From positions 1-14,743 of the forward strand of contig DATAYF010000069.1 in assembly GCA_036272735.1 (NCBI GenBank): 14,743 nt of DNA, read 5' to 3'. Below are positions 6,830 to 14,641 of this stretch, piece after piece (positions within the stretch are counted from its first letter, which is position 1; each line of letters opens with the position of its first letter). The position numbers were made by a program, and so were the translations under genes. Below the pieces are notes generated by a model that saw only the letters and a list, made by a program, of their open reading frames with translations, did not search any database and was not told where the DNA came from. The stretch comes from DATAYF01 sp036272735. GTDB taxonomy: Bacteria > Chloroflexota > Ktedonobacteria > Ktedonobacterales > Ktedonobacteraceae.

Positions 6830-7693
6830 GTGCCGGCGGATCGATACCAGCCGCTCCTCGTGGCTAGGTGCTGGTTGCGGCCGCGCGAGCAGGGAACCAT
6901 CGTCATCAATGATACGGCGGCGCAACAACTCGGTTTGCAGGTGGGTGAACATCTGTCTATGCAAGTAGATATCCAGACGCCCCAAGCGGAGACGCGGCAG
7001 GTGAGTTGGACCGTCGTGGGCGTGGTGCATAATGTGGACTATCTCTCTGGTAGTAATGACCCCACCGGTCCGCTCGGTGAAGCCTTCACCACACCTGAGA
7101 CGCTCAACAGAGTGCTGCATAAACCCGCGGATTACGCAGATCGCGTGCTGATCCATACGTACGACCACTCGGCCCAGGCGTTACAGCAGCTGCAAGCACA
7201 AATCAGAGCGATCCTGGTGCGCGATGGGTTAGGAAATGCAGGTGTACGGACCTATCAGGATCTGTTCCAGGGGGTGGTAGATCCGCTGCCGACCATCTAC
7301 AGCCTGTTCTATGCGATAGCGATCCTGCTGGCCCTCATCGGACTCGTGAGTCTGGCGCTGACGATCGCGACATCCGTGCTCGAACGGCGCCTGGAAATTG
7401 GCATTCTGCGTTCGCTGGGAGCAACCGGCTGGCATGTTGGCTTCGTCTTCTGTATCGAGGGACTAGCCCTGGCGATCCTCGCCTGGGGGCTGGGAGTGAT
7501 CCTCGGGCTGCCGGGAGGAATTGCCATCATGCGCCTGTTGAGCATGTTCCTGGGACCGCACGACGTATCGATCGATCCGGTGTTTCTCCTGACGACGCTG
7601 CTTTTCATCGTTGGCATTGCGAGCATTTCGAGCTGTGGTCCGGCTCTCTCTGCCTCGCAGGTGCGCATTCGTGAGACGCTGCTCTATGAGTAG
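6830..7693 (+). CDS. ABC transporter permease: C-terminal part after in-frame stops
   Basis: The second half of the permease, in the same frame as the first. It contains an extracytoplasmic segment (LVARCWLRPREQGTIVIND onward; QLGLQVGEHLSMQVD) and a terminal FtsX domain. That domain has hydrophobic helices at about 153-180, 195-230 and 248-275 and the family's cytoplasmic signature ERRLEIGILRSLGATGWHVG. The open frame can begin at a GTG at 6830, but no ribosome site precedes it, and readable homologous sequence continues upstream of it to the two stops (CTC TTC CTG ACC GGG). This argues that it was translated as part of the upstream frame and is not an independent gene. It ends at TAG 7691-7693. 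As it stands it is most simply the 3' part of a pseudogene, unless the stops are read through or are sequence errors. Confidence 0.85.
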   Translation: MPADRYQPLLVARCWLRPREQGTIVINDTAAQQLGLQVGEHLSMQVDIQTPQAETRQVSWTVVGVVHNVDYLSGSNDPTGPLGEAFTTPETLNRVLHKPADYADRVLIHTYDHSAQALQQLQAQIRAILVRDGLGNAGVRTYQDLFQGVVDPLPTIYSLFYAIAILLALIGLVSLALTIATSVLERRLEIGILRSLGATGWHVGFVFCIEGLALAILAWGLGVILGLPGGIAIMRLLSMFLGPHDVSIDPVFLLTTLLFIVGIASISSCGPALSASQVRIRETLLYE

Positions 7694-7753
7694 GCACCGT
7701 TTGACGAAGGTGAACAAGAAAAAAGATGCATCATACCACAGAAAGGACAGACG

Positions 7754-8287
7754 ATGTTTGAGAGTAAATTCAACAGAGACAAAGAGCAACGAAGATCAGG
7801 ATCGCGTTAGCTTCTCGCGTTCTTGCTCTTGCTGGGAGGCGTCATCCTGGTAGGAGGTCTGCTCCTCTTCGCTGCCAGGCATATGGGCGTGCAGCAGGTG
7901 TTACACGGGACTGGTGGGAGTGTGCCTTCTAGCACGAGAGTGATAGAGGGCACTCCTGCAGTAGCATTGCCATCGGCCTATCGAGAAATCTTTAAGGAAC
8001 AAATCGCCCAGAGACTGCACCTCACCGTCGCTCAGGTAAGAGCGAGAGTATCCGAGCCATATACATCACTGTACCAAGTAATGGTTGCACAGGGTATTGC
8101 GCGCGGGCAAGTGTTCCCTACTGAGATCAACGCCTTACAGGTGGCCAGTGATCAGATGGTCAGCAGGGGCATCTGGACACAGCAGCAGGCTGACGAAAAT
8201 ATGCGGTACTGGAAGAACAGAGCGCAGGATGCGCAGCAAACGAAGCAAATGGACGGTGAATTTTCGAGTTGGTTTACGAACGGCTAG
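7754..8287 (+). pseudogene. Single-span exported helical protein (DUF2680-like), interrupted by an in-frame TAG
   Basis: Starting at ATG 7754 (AAAGGA just upstream), the frame reads MFESKFNRDKEQRRSGSR, then TAG at 7808-7810. It then continues in the same frame as LLAFLLLLGGVILVGGLLLF, a strong membrane helix or uncleaved signal anchor. A basic N-terminus directly followed by a hydrophobic helix is exactly the organisation of an exported single-pass protein, so the amber codon most likely replaced a sense codon such as TGG. The remaining roughly 130 residues are helical and polar, with FKEQIAQRLHLTVAQVRARV and QGIARGQVFPTEINALQVA, resembling exported DUF2680-type helical repeats. The frame after the TAG opens at CTC/TTG codons near 7811-7823 without a ribosome site. 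It is the third gene of the ABC operon, 60 bases after the permease. It may be an accessory or substrate-binding factor; function is inferred only from position. Confidence 0.65.
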
Positions 8288-8466
8288 GCAATGAATCGGT
8301 CACTGGGCATGAAGAAGTTCTGTGCTCCATGCGAGTAAAGGGCAAGGTGAAAGCAAAGCTTCTAAGCTGGCTCTCTTGTGCCTCCCAAATTGTGAGCAAT
8401 TGTGCTGCAAACACTTTAGCAAGATGTCCCCATACCCTTGCAAAGTCATACCTTCCAGGAGGAAGC

Positions 8467-10042
8467 ATGCAACCATCGTTTTGGCTACCACCAGTGGAAC
8501 TATCCATGCAAGAAGAGCAGATCTTAAAACGGATTCGGAAAGCCAAACTGTTCATCTTCTTACGCCAGCATCGGCACGAACTGTTGGATGAACAGTTCCA
8601 ACGAGAACTGGCAGGTCTCTACCGGAAAGTCGACCGGGGACAGCCACCTAGAGCGCCAGCCCAACTGGCCCTAGCGACGATCCTGCAAGCGTATACCGGA
8701 GTGTCTGACGATGAAGTAATCGAAGCGACCCTCATGGATCGCCGGTGGCAGTTGGTGCTGGATTGTCTGGACACCGATCAGGCTCCTTTTAGCAAAGGGA
8801 CCCTGGTGGCATTCCGCCAGCGGCTCATTGAAGGACAAATGGACCGACGACTGATCGAACGAACCATTGAGGTTGCAGGCCAAAGCCAGACATTTGGCCC
8901 GCGACCACTACGCGCTGCCCTGGATAGCAGTCCATTGTGGGGAGCTGGACGAGTTGAGGATACCTACAACCTGATCGGACATGCACTCAAAAAGGTTATG
9001 CAGGTTGTAGCTGATCAACAAGGGAGAGCATTGGCCGAGGTAGGACAAGAAGCAGGAGCGGAAGTAGTATGTGGAACCAGCCTGAAGGCAGCACTCGATC
9101 AAGACTGAGACCAGCTTGGACAGCGCGAGGAGGCTCTGGGCCTGGTTTTAAAGGTATTGCAGGTGGTGGAAACCTGGGTAGAGACCTTGCCACAAAACGA
9201 AGCGGAACTGGCCAGGTCGTCCCTCTCCATTTGCACGACAAGTCGAGGCGCAAGATGTCGAAGTCGATGAGAAAGGGAAGGTGAATTTAATCAAGGGAGT
9301 GGCGAGAGGCCGACGTATCAGTATTGAAGACGCCGAGATGCGCCACGGACGCAAAAGTCGAAGTGTGCGGGTAGATGGATACAAGCGCCATGTGTTGCAC
9401 GATCTGGACACGGGTCTCATCCGCGCAGTGGGGATCACGCCAGCGAATGCGCCAGAAGCGAGTGTGACCGAAGCGATCAGCGCAGATCTGGAGCAGCAAG
9501 GAACACGTTTAAAAGAACTCCATATCGACCGAGCTTATTTAAGCAGCCACCTGATCCGTGAGCGCAGCAGTGAACTGGAAATCTATTGCAAAGCCTGGCC
9601 AGTTCGCAACGGCGAACGTTTTCACAAGCAAACCTTCATTCTGGATTGGGAACGACAAACCATTCAATGTCCCGCCAAGCAGGAGATGCCCTTTGTTCCC
9701 GGTGGTGTAGTCCATTTCCCCAAAGAGATCTGTGCTCAGTGTCCCCTAAAAGTCCAATGCACTACCAGTTCCAGGGGACGCAGTGTGAGTATCCATCCCG
9801 ATGAAGCCTTGCTCATCGAGTTACGCCAACGTCAACAGACCTCGCAGGGGCGTGCCAAACTACGAGAACGAGTGGCCGTTGAGCATACACTTGCCCATGT
9901 CGGTCGATGGCAAGGACGACGCGCCCGCTATCGCGGCCTGCGCAAGAACCTCTTCGATCTGCGCCGTTGCGCTGTCGTCCACAATTTACATGTTTTGGCT
10001 CGTTCCCAGCAACTCTCAGCGGAGCTTCAGGAGGCTGCGTGA
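8467..10042 (+). pseudogene. IS1182-family transposase, broken by nonsense and frameshift
   Basis: A roughly 525-residue DDE transposase reconstructed from two frames. The ATG at 8467 has AGGAGG at 8457-8462. The N-terminal part (MQPSFWLPPVELSMQEEQIL, then the DUF772-like helical block) and the first catalytic aspartate in AALDSSPLWG are intact. TGA at 9106-9108 falls where the frame otherwise continues (DQLGQREEALGLVLKVLQVV). An extra base around 9229-9232 (ATTTGC) then shifts the frame, after which it reads on as RQVEAQDVEVDEKGKVNLIK. The rest contains HIDRAYLSS (second aspartate), a cysteine cluster CAQCPLKVQC, and the catalytic glutamate in RVAVEHTLAHVGRWQGRRAR. With two lesions it should be inactive. 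Element ends were not firmly found: the right end should lie near 10045-10065 and the left between 8284 and 8460. Confidence 0.88.
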
Positions 10043-10749
10043 TTTCTCGACCGGCATTCTAGGGGTTCTCCCACCTCAAGGCGGACGGGCTGTTGTTCGC
10101 CCACACGAGACTTCTGCCTTGTCGTCGCTTCGTCTGGCAGGGATTGCACGTCTTCTCCTGAGATGGGTTGAACCTGCTGCTGGATCATATCCTGGTTCAG
10201 CTTCATTCCTAGCAGCGCCCACAAATGCTGTTGGCGACTTGCCGTGTAATGCAGTTCTTGCTCCCCTGCCGCCGCCTCCAGTGCCATACTCTCGCATTGG
10301 GCAATCGGAAGCGCACATTCCTGGATGCGTTCCAGGAGCAGTTCACTCTGTCCAGTAGCTAGACTTGCAGCCAGCGCGCGCACGAGCCAGTCTTTCAAGA
10401 CGCCAATACAGCCGATGCATCGCTCGTAGAAATACGACCACTGATCGACCAGCGGCTTGATCTCGACCTTGAGAGGGATCTGTTGCAGCAAGGTCAGCAG
10501 AGTGCGCTGGGACGCTCGTTGATCGGGTTCATGCTGAAATTGATAGCGCGGGAAGTGGATTTCCAGTCCCCGCCTGGCGGCTTGCCCATTGAGATTGCGC
10601 AAGGGCAACAATTCGTAGGTACCCGTTAAAATATGCAGGGCACCCGTGGTATTCGTCATACTTTTGAGCCAATCAAGCTGGTCAATCATCTTGATGCCAC
10701 TGGCCAGCTTGAGAAGATGCTGCGCTTCATCCAAGATAATCGTTCGCAC
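10027..10749 (-). pseudogene. TnsC/TniB-like AAA+ transposition ATPase, N-terminally truncated
   Basis: The frame opens at GTG 10749 with VRTIILDEAQHLL, the Walker B region of a TnsC/TniB-family AAA+ ATPase. Sensor-1-like HILTGTYELLPLRNLNGQ follows, then the lid region GLEIHFPRYQF and a helical C-terminus containing GCIGVLKDWLVRALAASL. In Tn7- and Tn5053-like elements this protein links target selection to the DDE transposase. About the first 100-130 residues, including Walker A, are missing: directly upstream the sequence changes to a winged-helix fragment in another frame. The C-terminal residues run into the 3' end of the IS1182-type element (16-base overlap), so the native C-terminus is probably lost too. 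No tnsB, tnsA or tniQ is seen nearby. It should be non-functional as an ATPase. Confidence 0.75.
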
Positions 10750-10918
10750 TCCTCGGCAGGCTGATCCACGATGCGATACCCGAATCCTGGTAACGTCTCG
10801 ATAATCGGCGACTCCTCCAGCTTGCGCCGGAGTCGGACGAGGTTGCCCAACTGGACTGAGGACTCCTGGTCCTCAGTCCAAAGCAACTCGACGCGCCTCC
10901 ATGCGTTGCCACGCTCAA
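10749..10918 (-). pseudogene. OmpR/PhoB-type winged-helix fragment
   Basis: About 55 codons, reading VELLWTEDQESSVQLGNLVR, then RLRRKLEE and IIETLPGFGYRIVDQP. These are the recognition helix and C-terminal hairpin of the Trans_reg_C (OmpR/PhoB) winged helix, with the diagnostic 'RxRRKLE...IETxxGFGYR' pattern. There is no start codon with a ribosome site, no receiver domain and no first part of the winged helix. The fragment begins immediately after the stop of the membrane protein gene and ends at the TnsC-like truncation point. It is a remnant trapped between two rearrangement joints and is not expected to function. Confidence 0.7.
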
Positions 10919-11857
10919 TCACTGTCCGCCACGCGCAGCGTGGATACCATGCCGCAGTGCGAGGGCCGCGAGAACAACGGCAGCAAGCATCAGGAGCAGT
11001 CCTCCCGCCTGCAGCGGCAGCCACGCGCTGACCGGCGGTGTCTCGGCGAAGTGGAGCGCTGTGAGCGCGATGGCTCCTAGCAGACCAAGCGCGAGCGCAA
11101 CGGTGGCCACACCAGCGGGCAGTAAGGCAAATCGGAACTTGTCTACGCTCAACTCGCTGCGCCCGATCGCCGTCGCGATTGCCACGGCGCTACCCCCAAT
11201 CGCGACAAGGGGCAGGAAGATCAGGCCGACCTGGAGTGCGATGGGCTGACGCATGAGCAGCACACCCGATTGCGAGACACTGGACCACTGGATGTCGTCG
11301 AGCTTGACGACGACGAGTGCTGCTGCGGCAAGCAATGGAACAGCGAAGAGCGCGAGCAGTCTCCAGCGGCGTGCGACGATTGATTGGGTGAGTGCGGCGG
11401 CCAGGAGTGGGAGTCCTCCCACGAGGATGGCCAGGAGCGCGACGAGGGCGGCGAGACCCAGGAGAATAAGCGCGATGAGCAACTCAGGATGTGCGGCCGC
11501 AGCAGCCTCCCAGACAGGTAGCGGGTCGCGCACGAGACTGAGCGGCAGCCAGGCGATGCAGAAGAGCACGAAGGCGCAAAAGATGGTGATTTCGCTGCTG
11601 CGAATGCGGTGAGCCATGGAAGTTAACCTCCTGGGGAGCAGGTCCCCGTGTAAGTGGGCGTCAAGGGCGCCCAGGACGATATCGAGCGCGGTCCAGTACG
11701 TCACGCGATGCTCAGCCAGCACGGAAGCTACCTCGTCGCTATAGCGGTCGCGCCAAGCGCGGGGATAGAGATACAGAAGCCGCTGCGCCAATCGCTGTAT
11801 CCATGACGCAGGCAACTGACGCCTCTGCGTGGCTGGTTGGTCCTCTCTGTGCATCAT
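10919..11857 (-). CDS. Multi-pass membrane protein of a PadR operon
   Basis: A 312-residue integral membrane protein. A cytoplasmic N-terminal domain (about 20-85) has YPRAWRDRYSDEVASVLAEH and WTALDIVLGALDAHLHGDLL, the pattern of the short helical domain found at the start of many PadR-associated membrane proteins. At least six hydrophobic segments follow, at about 90-109, 125-156 (long, perhaps two), 166-184, 207-231, 243-268 and 282-301. The start ATG at 11857 has GGAAGGAG six bases upstream. It lies 15 bases after the padR stop, so the two are co-transcribed, and PadR probably represses both. Its molecular function is unknown; transport or envelope modulation is possible. The stop at 10919 abuts a foreign winged-helix fragment, so a few C-terminal residues could have been altered by the rearrangement. 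Confidence 0.85.
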   Translation of the reverse strand: MMHREDQPATQRRQLPASWIQRLAQRLLYLYPRAWRDRYSDEVASVLAEHRVTYWTALDIVLGALDAHLHGDLLPRRLTSMAHRIRSSEITIFCAFVLFCIAWLPLSLVRDPLPVWEAAAAAHPELLIALILLGLAALVALLAILVGGLPLLAAALTQSIVARRWRLLALFAVPLLAAAALVVVKLDDIQWSSVSQSGVLLMRQPIALQVGLIFLPLVAIGGSAVAIATAIGRSELSVDKFRFALLPAGVATVALALGLLGAIALTALHFAETPPVSAWLPLQAGGLLLMLAAVVLAALALRHGIHAARGGQ

Positions 11858-11872
11858 GCAATGCTCCTTCCT

Positions 11873-12190
11873 TTATTCGAGCGCCAGCCGCACGACGCCG
11901 GTAGTAACAATGCGTCGGAGGGTAGTGAGTTGCTCACGCAACGCTGCGGCCCCGGTGGACGTCAAGCAATAGGGATGACGGCGGTCCTCGGCGGGAAGCG
12001 GCTCGATCCAGCCCTTCTTCTCCAGGCGCATGAGCGCACCGTAGAGCGTGCCTGGCTCCAAGACCGTCCCACTGAAGCGGCCGATGTCCTCGATCATGGC
12101 GTAGCCGTGCTTCTGGCCATCTGCGAGGCTGAGCAGGATAAGCAGCGAGACGTCGGTGAAGCGGCCAAGGTCAGCAAAGTCAGTGGGCAT
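11873..12190 (-). CDS. PadR-family transcriptional regulator
   Basis: A 105-residue PadR-type repressor. The winged helix covers about 12-90: LLILLSLADGQKHGYAMIED (helices 1-2), then GTVLEPGTLYGALMRLEKKGWIE (recognition helix with the family's 'GTLYxALxRLExxGWIE' motif). The wing comes next, with EDRRHPYCLTSTGAAAL. The short C-terminal helix (about 85-105) would be the dimerisation arm typical of small PadR proteins. AAGGAGG precedes the ATG by ten bases. It is the first gene of an operon with the downstream membrane protein. Two palindromes over its own promoter (12221-12249) suggest autoregulation. Inducer unknown. Confidence 0.92.
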   Translation of the reverse strand: MPTDFADLGRFTDVSLLILLSLADGQKHGYAMIEDIGRFSGTVLEPGTLYGALMRLEKKGWIEPLPAEDRRHPYCLTSTGAAALREQLTTLRRIVTTGVVRLALE

Positions 12191-12220
12191 GTTGGACTAT
12201 CCTCCTTTCCGTACTCAGTG

Positions 12221-12252
12221 ACAATATGTATTGTGCTACTTACTAAGTACAA
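12221..12252 (-). promoter_or_regulatory. padR promoter with two overlapping palindromes
   Basis: On the minus strand TTGTAC (12252-12247) and TACATA (12230-12225) make a -35/-10 pair with a 16-base spacer. ACAATATGTATTGT (12221-12234, six-base arms) covers the -10, and TACTTACTAAGTA (12237-12249, perfect six-base arms) covers the spacer and -35. PadR dimers commonly bind such AT-rich dyads over their own promoters, so these are good operator candidates. Confidence 0.55.
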
Positions 12253-12500
12253 CTGAATAATACACGAAGAGGTGAAGGATGTCAAGGGCGTCGTGTCGCT
12301 TCATGCGCTGAGGGGACGAAGGTTGGAGCGGGGGAGAAGCAGTGCTCGTACAGAACCCTGCCTGATTGTCAAAATCCCTCTGGACTGAGTACTAGACTAC
12401 AAGCACAATGAACGTCAAGAAATAGTTGGTAAATGCCCTGGAAAGTGCAACACGCGAGCAGGTGCATACGTAAGTTAGGATGAAAAGGAGCAAGATTCTC

Positions 12501-13013
12501 ATGACATCCTTCCTGCATTCCTTTGTTGGACAGACATTGGTCTGGATTCCTCACCACGACCATTTTTTTAAGCCGCGTTACGTTCTCACTGCACCGGACG
12601 GAACCACATTGGCAACATATGAGATAGACAAAGGTCTCGTCCCAGAAGGGACACTCTGGATACGGCAAGAGAAGCGTAGTCTCAAGCGTGTTCTCACCCT
12701 GGGTAAGCAAGGGCCGCTTCTTGCCACCTATCAACCCAAATGGTGGACCGGACCAACCGGATCACGCGGACAGCTTTTTTTTCCTGATGGACGTGAACTC
12801 AGGTGGGGCAAGGTCAACTTTTGGGGAACCCAGAAAGCCTGGACAGACCCAACGAGCCAGACTGCCTATGTCCAATTCTCGGCTATGAGGATCTTCTCGT
12901 ACAAGTCGACCGTTCAGATCCACCCACAGGCCGTAGAGATCCCTGAACTTTCTTTACTCCTGGTCCTTGGCTTCTATAACATTCTCGATGATAAACGACA
13001 GAATCAGGATTGA
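12501..13013 (+). CDS. Hypothetical soluble protein (possible Tubby/LURP-one-like fold)
   Basis: A roughly 170-residue protein without signal peptide or convincing membrane segment. It is rich in short strands with turns: YVLTAPDGTTLATYEI, LWIRQEKRSLKRVLTL, PLLATYQPKWW, GQLFFPDGRELRW, and a hydrophobic C-terminal helix ELSLLLVLGFYNILD. The repeated 'x-x-D-G-x-x-L' strand-turn pattern and the final hydrophobic helix recall the beta-barrel of Tubby/LURP-one/scramblase-like proteins, but this is a pattern impression only. The ATG at 12480 is followed by AAAAGGAG (12483-12490), which is a good ribosome site for the ATG at 12501, so the shorter start is preferred. It stands alone, with no operon partner. 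It is intact and has coding-like composition; function is unknown. Confidence 0.65.
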   Translation: MTSFLHSFVGQTLVWIPHHDHFFKPRYVLTAPDGTTLATYEIDKGLVPEGTLWIRQEKRSLKRVLTLGKQGPLLATYQPKWWTGPTGSRGQLFFPDGRELRWGKVNFWGTQKAWTDPTSQTAYVQFSAMRIFSYKSTVQIHPQAVEIPELSLLLVLGFYNILDDKRQNQD

Positions 13014-13327
13014 TGTGTAAATGTTGGGAATCGGTTGGTCTGGCAAACTCCTGGTGAATGCTGAGTTTATGTGAGATCTGAGCACAAAGAAAGAGGTTCT
13101 TGAAGAGAAGATTGTCCCTTTTCACTAAGGGTGCGTTAAACCCATATTTGACCCAACTTACCAATTTATTTACAACATGCTCTGCTGATACCCTAGATGA
13201 TCCCGTGATGGAATGTCAAGGTCATCCAAAGAGAAAGGATGAGCCAAAAAAAGGCAAAGCGGAGGCAACTGAGAGGCGGTAAAGCCAATCAGCAGGAGAC
13301 AATCAGCCAGGAAGGCTGAAGCAAGAT
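13014..13327. other. Intergenic region between orphan gene and IS110-type transposase
   Basis: This is about 314 relatively AT-rich bases. The 3' end of the IS110-type element must lie here, but these elements have no reliable terminal inverted repeats, so it cannot be placed. Open frames cross the region on both strands (for example 13100-13282 plus) without ribosome sites or recognisable proteins. A short GGGT/ACCC dyad is present near 13130-13144. Nothing else is recognised. Confidence 0.4.
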
Positions 13328-14327
13328 TTAGGCCGGGAAAGCCTTCGTCGGATCGTAGTCCTGCTGGTGCTTCCAGACTCCATAAACCAGATGGAGCAGC
13401 TTGCGTGATAAAGCGGTCATGACCACTTTGCCCGGCTTGCGCGCGCGTCGAGCATGCGCTGCTGGAAGCTTCGACATTCAGAACTGGCTCGCAGTGCCGC
13501 CATCGCACAGAGGTAGAGCAGGGAACGCAAACTCTGGCGACCATGCCGGTCAATGCAGGCATGCTGATGGACCGAACGGCCCGATTGCTTCTGCCGCACA
13601 CTCAACCCAGCGAGGGAGACAACGGCTCCCACGGGAGGATCGCGTCGGATCTCCCCAAGGTGAGCGATGAGGCAAGCCGCGGCATACCAGCCAATGCCCG
13701 GAATGGTCTGCAAATGCTCCCACGGCGCGCGCAAGGAGTCAGAAGTGGAAAGCAGTTGCTGGATGCGCGCTTCGATCTGCTGTTGCCAGTCCGTCAAGCG
13801 GGAGACATGCTCCTGCACCATCGGCACGATCTGCGGATCGAGACGGGCAGCGTGCAGGCGGTTTGTCTCCTGGATGCGCATTTGCATCAGATCCTGCCGG
13901 GAGCAGATTCGGGAACGGAGCTGCAAGATCTCATCGGACAAAGGCTGGAACACACGGGGATGCCGAGCCTTTGCATAGCGAGCTAGCAGAAAAGCATCCA
14001 AGGCATCGGTTTTGCTGCGCACATTGAGGCTCTCGCGATAGTCCACCAGCACAGCCGGGTTGAGCACGGCTTCCGGGAAACTGATGGGCCACGAGATCAC
14101 GGGTGATCCCATCCGAATAGCTGCCGGTGGCCTCTAAACAGACTGGGACTCTCTCAAGTCCCAGGGTCTGGAGCCAGGAAAGCAGCTGCTCAAAGCCAGC
14201 TTCGGTATTGGCAAACACGCCTTTGGAGCGCTGCTGATCCCGCAGCAAGGCGACATCTAGTGCGGGCTTGCGCGACATCAATGCCCAGAGTGGCATCCTG
14301 GCAGGTAGCCACGCAAAGAGCGTTCAT
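13328..14327 (-). pseudogene. IS110-family transposase with three indels
   Basis: A DEDD (RuvC-like) recombinase of about 333 residues that can be read across three frames. ATG 14327 follows GAGGAGG. Frame 1 gives MNALCVATCQDATLGIDVA with the first catalytic aspartate. After a one-base excess near 14272-14276 the frame reads KPALDVALLRDQQRSKGVF and CLEATGSY (the catalytic glutamate). After a second extra base in the CCC run near 14066-14070 it reads NVRSKTDALDAFLLARYAK (catalytic aspartates). The Transposase_20 region follows, with TIPGIGWYAAACLIAHLG and SLAGLSVRQKQSG. A third lesion near 13438-13446 (one base lost in a GCGCGC run) is followed by KPGKVVMTALSRKLLHLVYG to the TAA at 13330-13328. 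All core domains are present in the DNA but cannot be translated as one protein. The indels sit in short repeats or homopolymers, so sequence error cannot be excluded. Confidence 0.88.
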
Positions 14328-14384
14328 GGTATTCCTCCTCTCACAAACGAGACACCTTTGATACACTAGGAGGGGAAGAGTCGC

Positions 14385-14560
14385 CAACTCGTGGAAAGAT
14401 CATCCATGTATGCAAGCTCACTCGTGATGAGGGCTTTTGATCCCGTTTTGGATCTTCGGCGAGTTGAACAGGCAACCGGATCTCGATCATCTTGAGGAAG
14501 TCCACGCTTCATGGGGAGCGACAGATTCACGGCTGCCTGTCTCTTCTCGTCTTCGAGAAG
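14385..14560 (-). ncRNA. Candidate IS110 bridge-RNA region (structured, non-coding)
   Basis: IS110-group elements encode a guide (bridge) RNA in the non-coding end upstream of the transposase. Here the upstream region has several dyads: CTTCTCG/CGAGAAG (14543-14560, 4-base loop), GATCC/GGATC (14439-14454), and a longer-range pair CAACTCG (14385-14391) with CGAGTTG (14460-14466) enclosing the second. The roughly 175-base span is about the size of known bridge RNAs. Conserved loops cannot be confirmed by eye, so the boundaries are only indicative. Confidence 0.3.
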
Positions 14561-14641
14561 GATACTCCTGATCTCGTAGTCCTTTCTTCTCTCTCGCCAA
14601 TCATACATGGGGAGCGGTTTCTCCAGGAAAGTTTGTACCCG

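Noticed and set aside
8284..8306. CTAGGCAATGAATCGGTC versus the region after the IS1182 transposase (reverse of 10047-10064) as inverted repeats
   Set aside because: Only short blocks (CTAG, AATG, CGGTC) match with gaps; too weak to call element ends.
8390..8412. lacO-like AATTGTGAGCAATTGTG stretch
   Set aside because: A chance resemblance; the dyad is only four bases per arm and there is no LacI-type regulator nearby.
12883..13164. 93-codon minus-strand open frame
   Set aside because: It overlaps the 3' end of the plus-strand orphan gene, has no ribosome site, and shows no recognisable protein.
14366..14608. 80-codon minus-strand open frame starting MYDWRERRKDY
   Set aside because: It lies in the non-coding end upstream of the IS110-type transposase, has no convincing ribosome site, and matches no known IS accessory protein.
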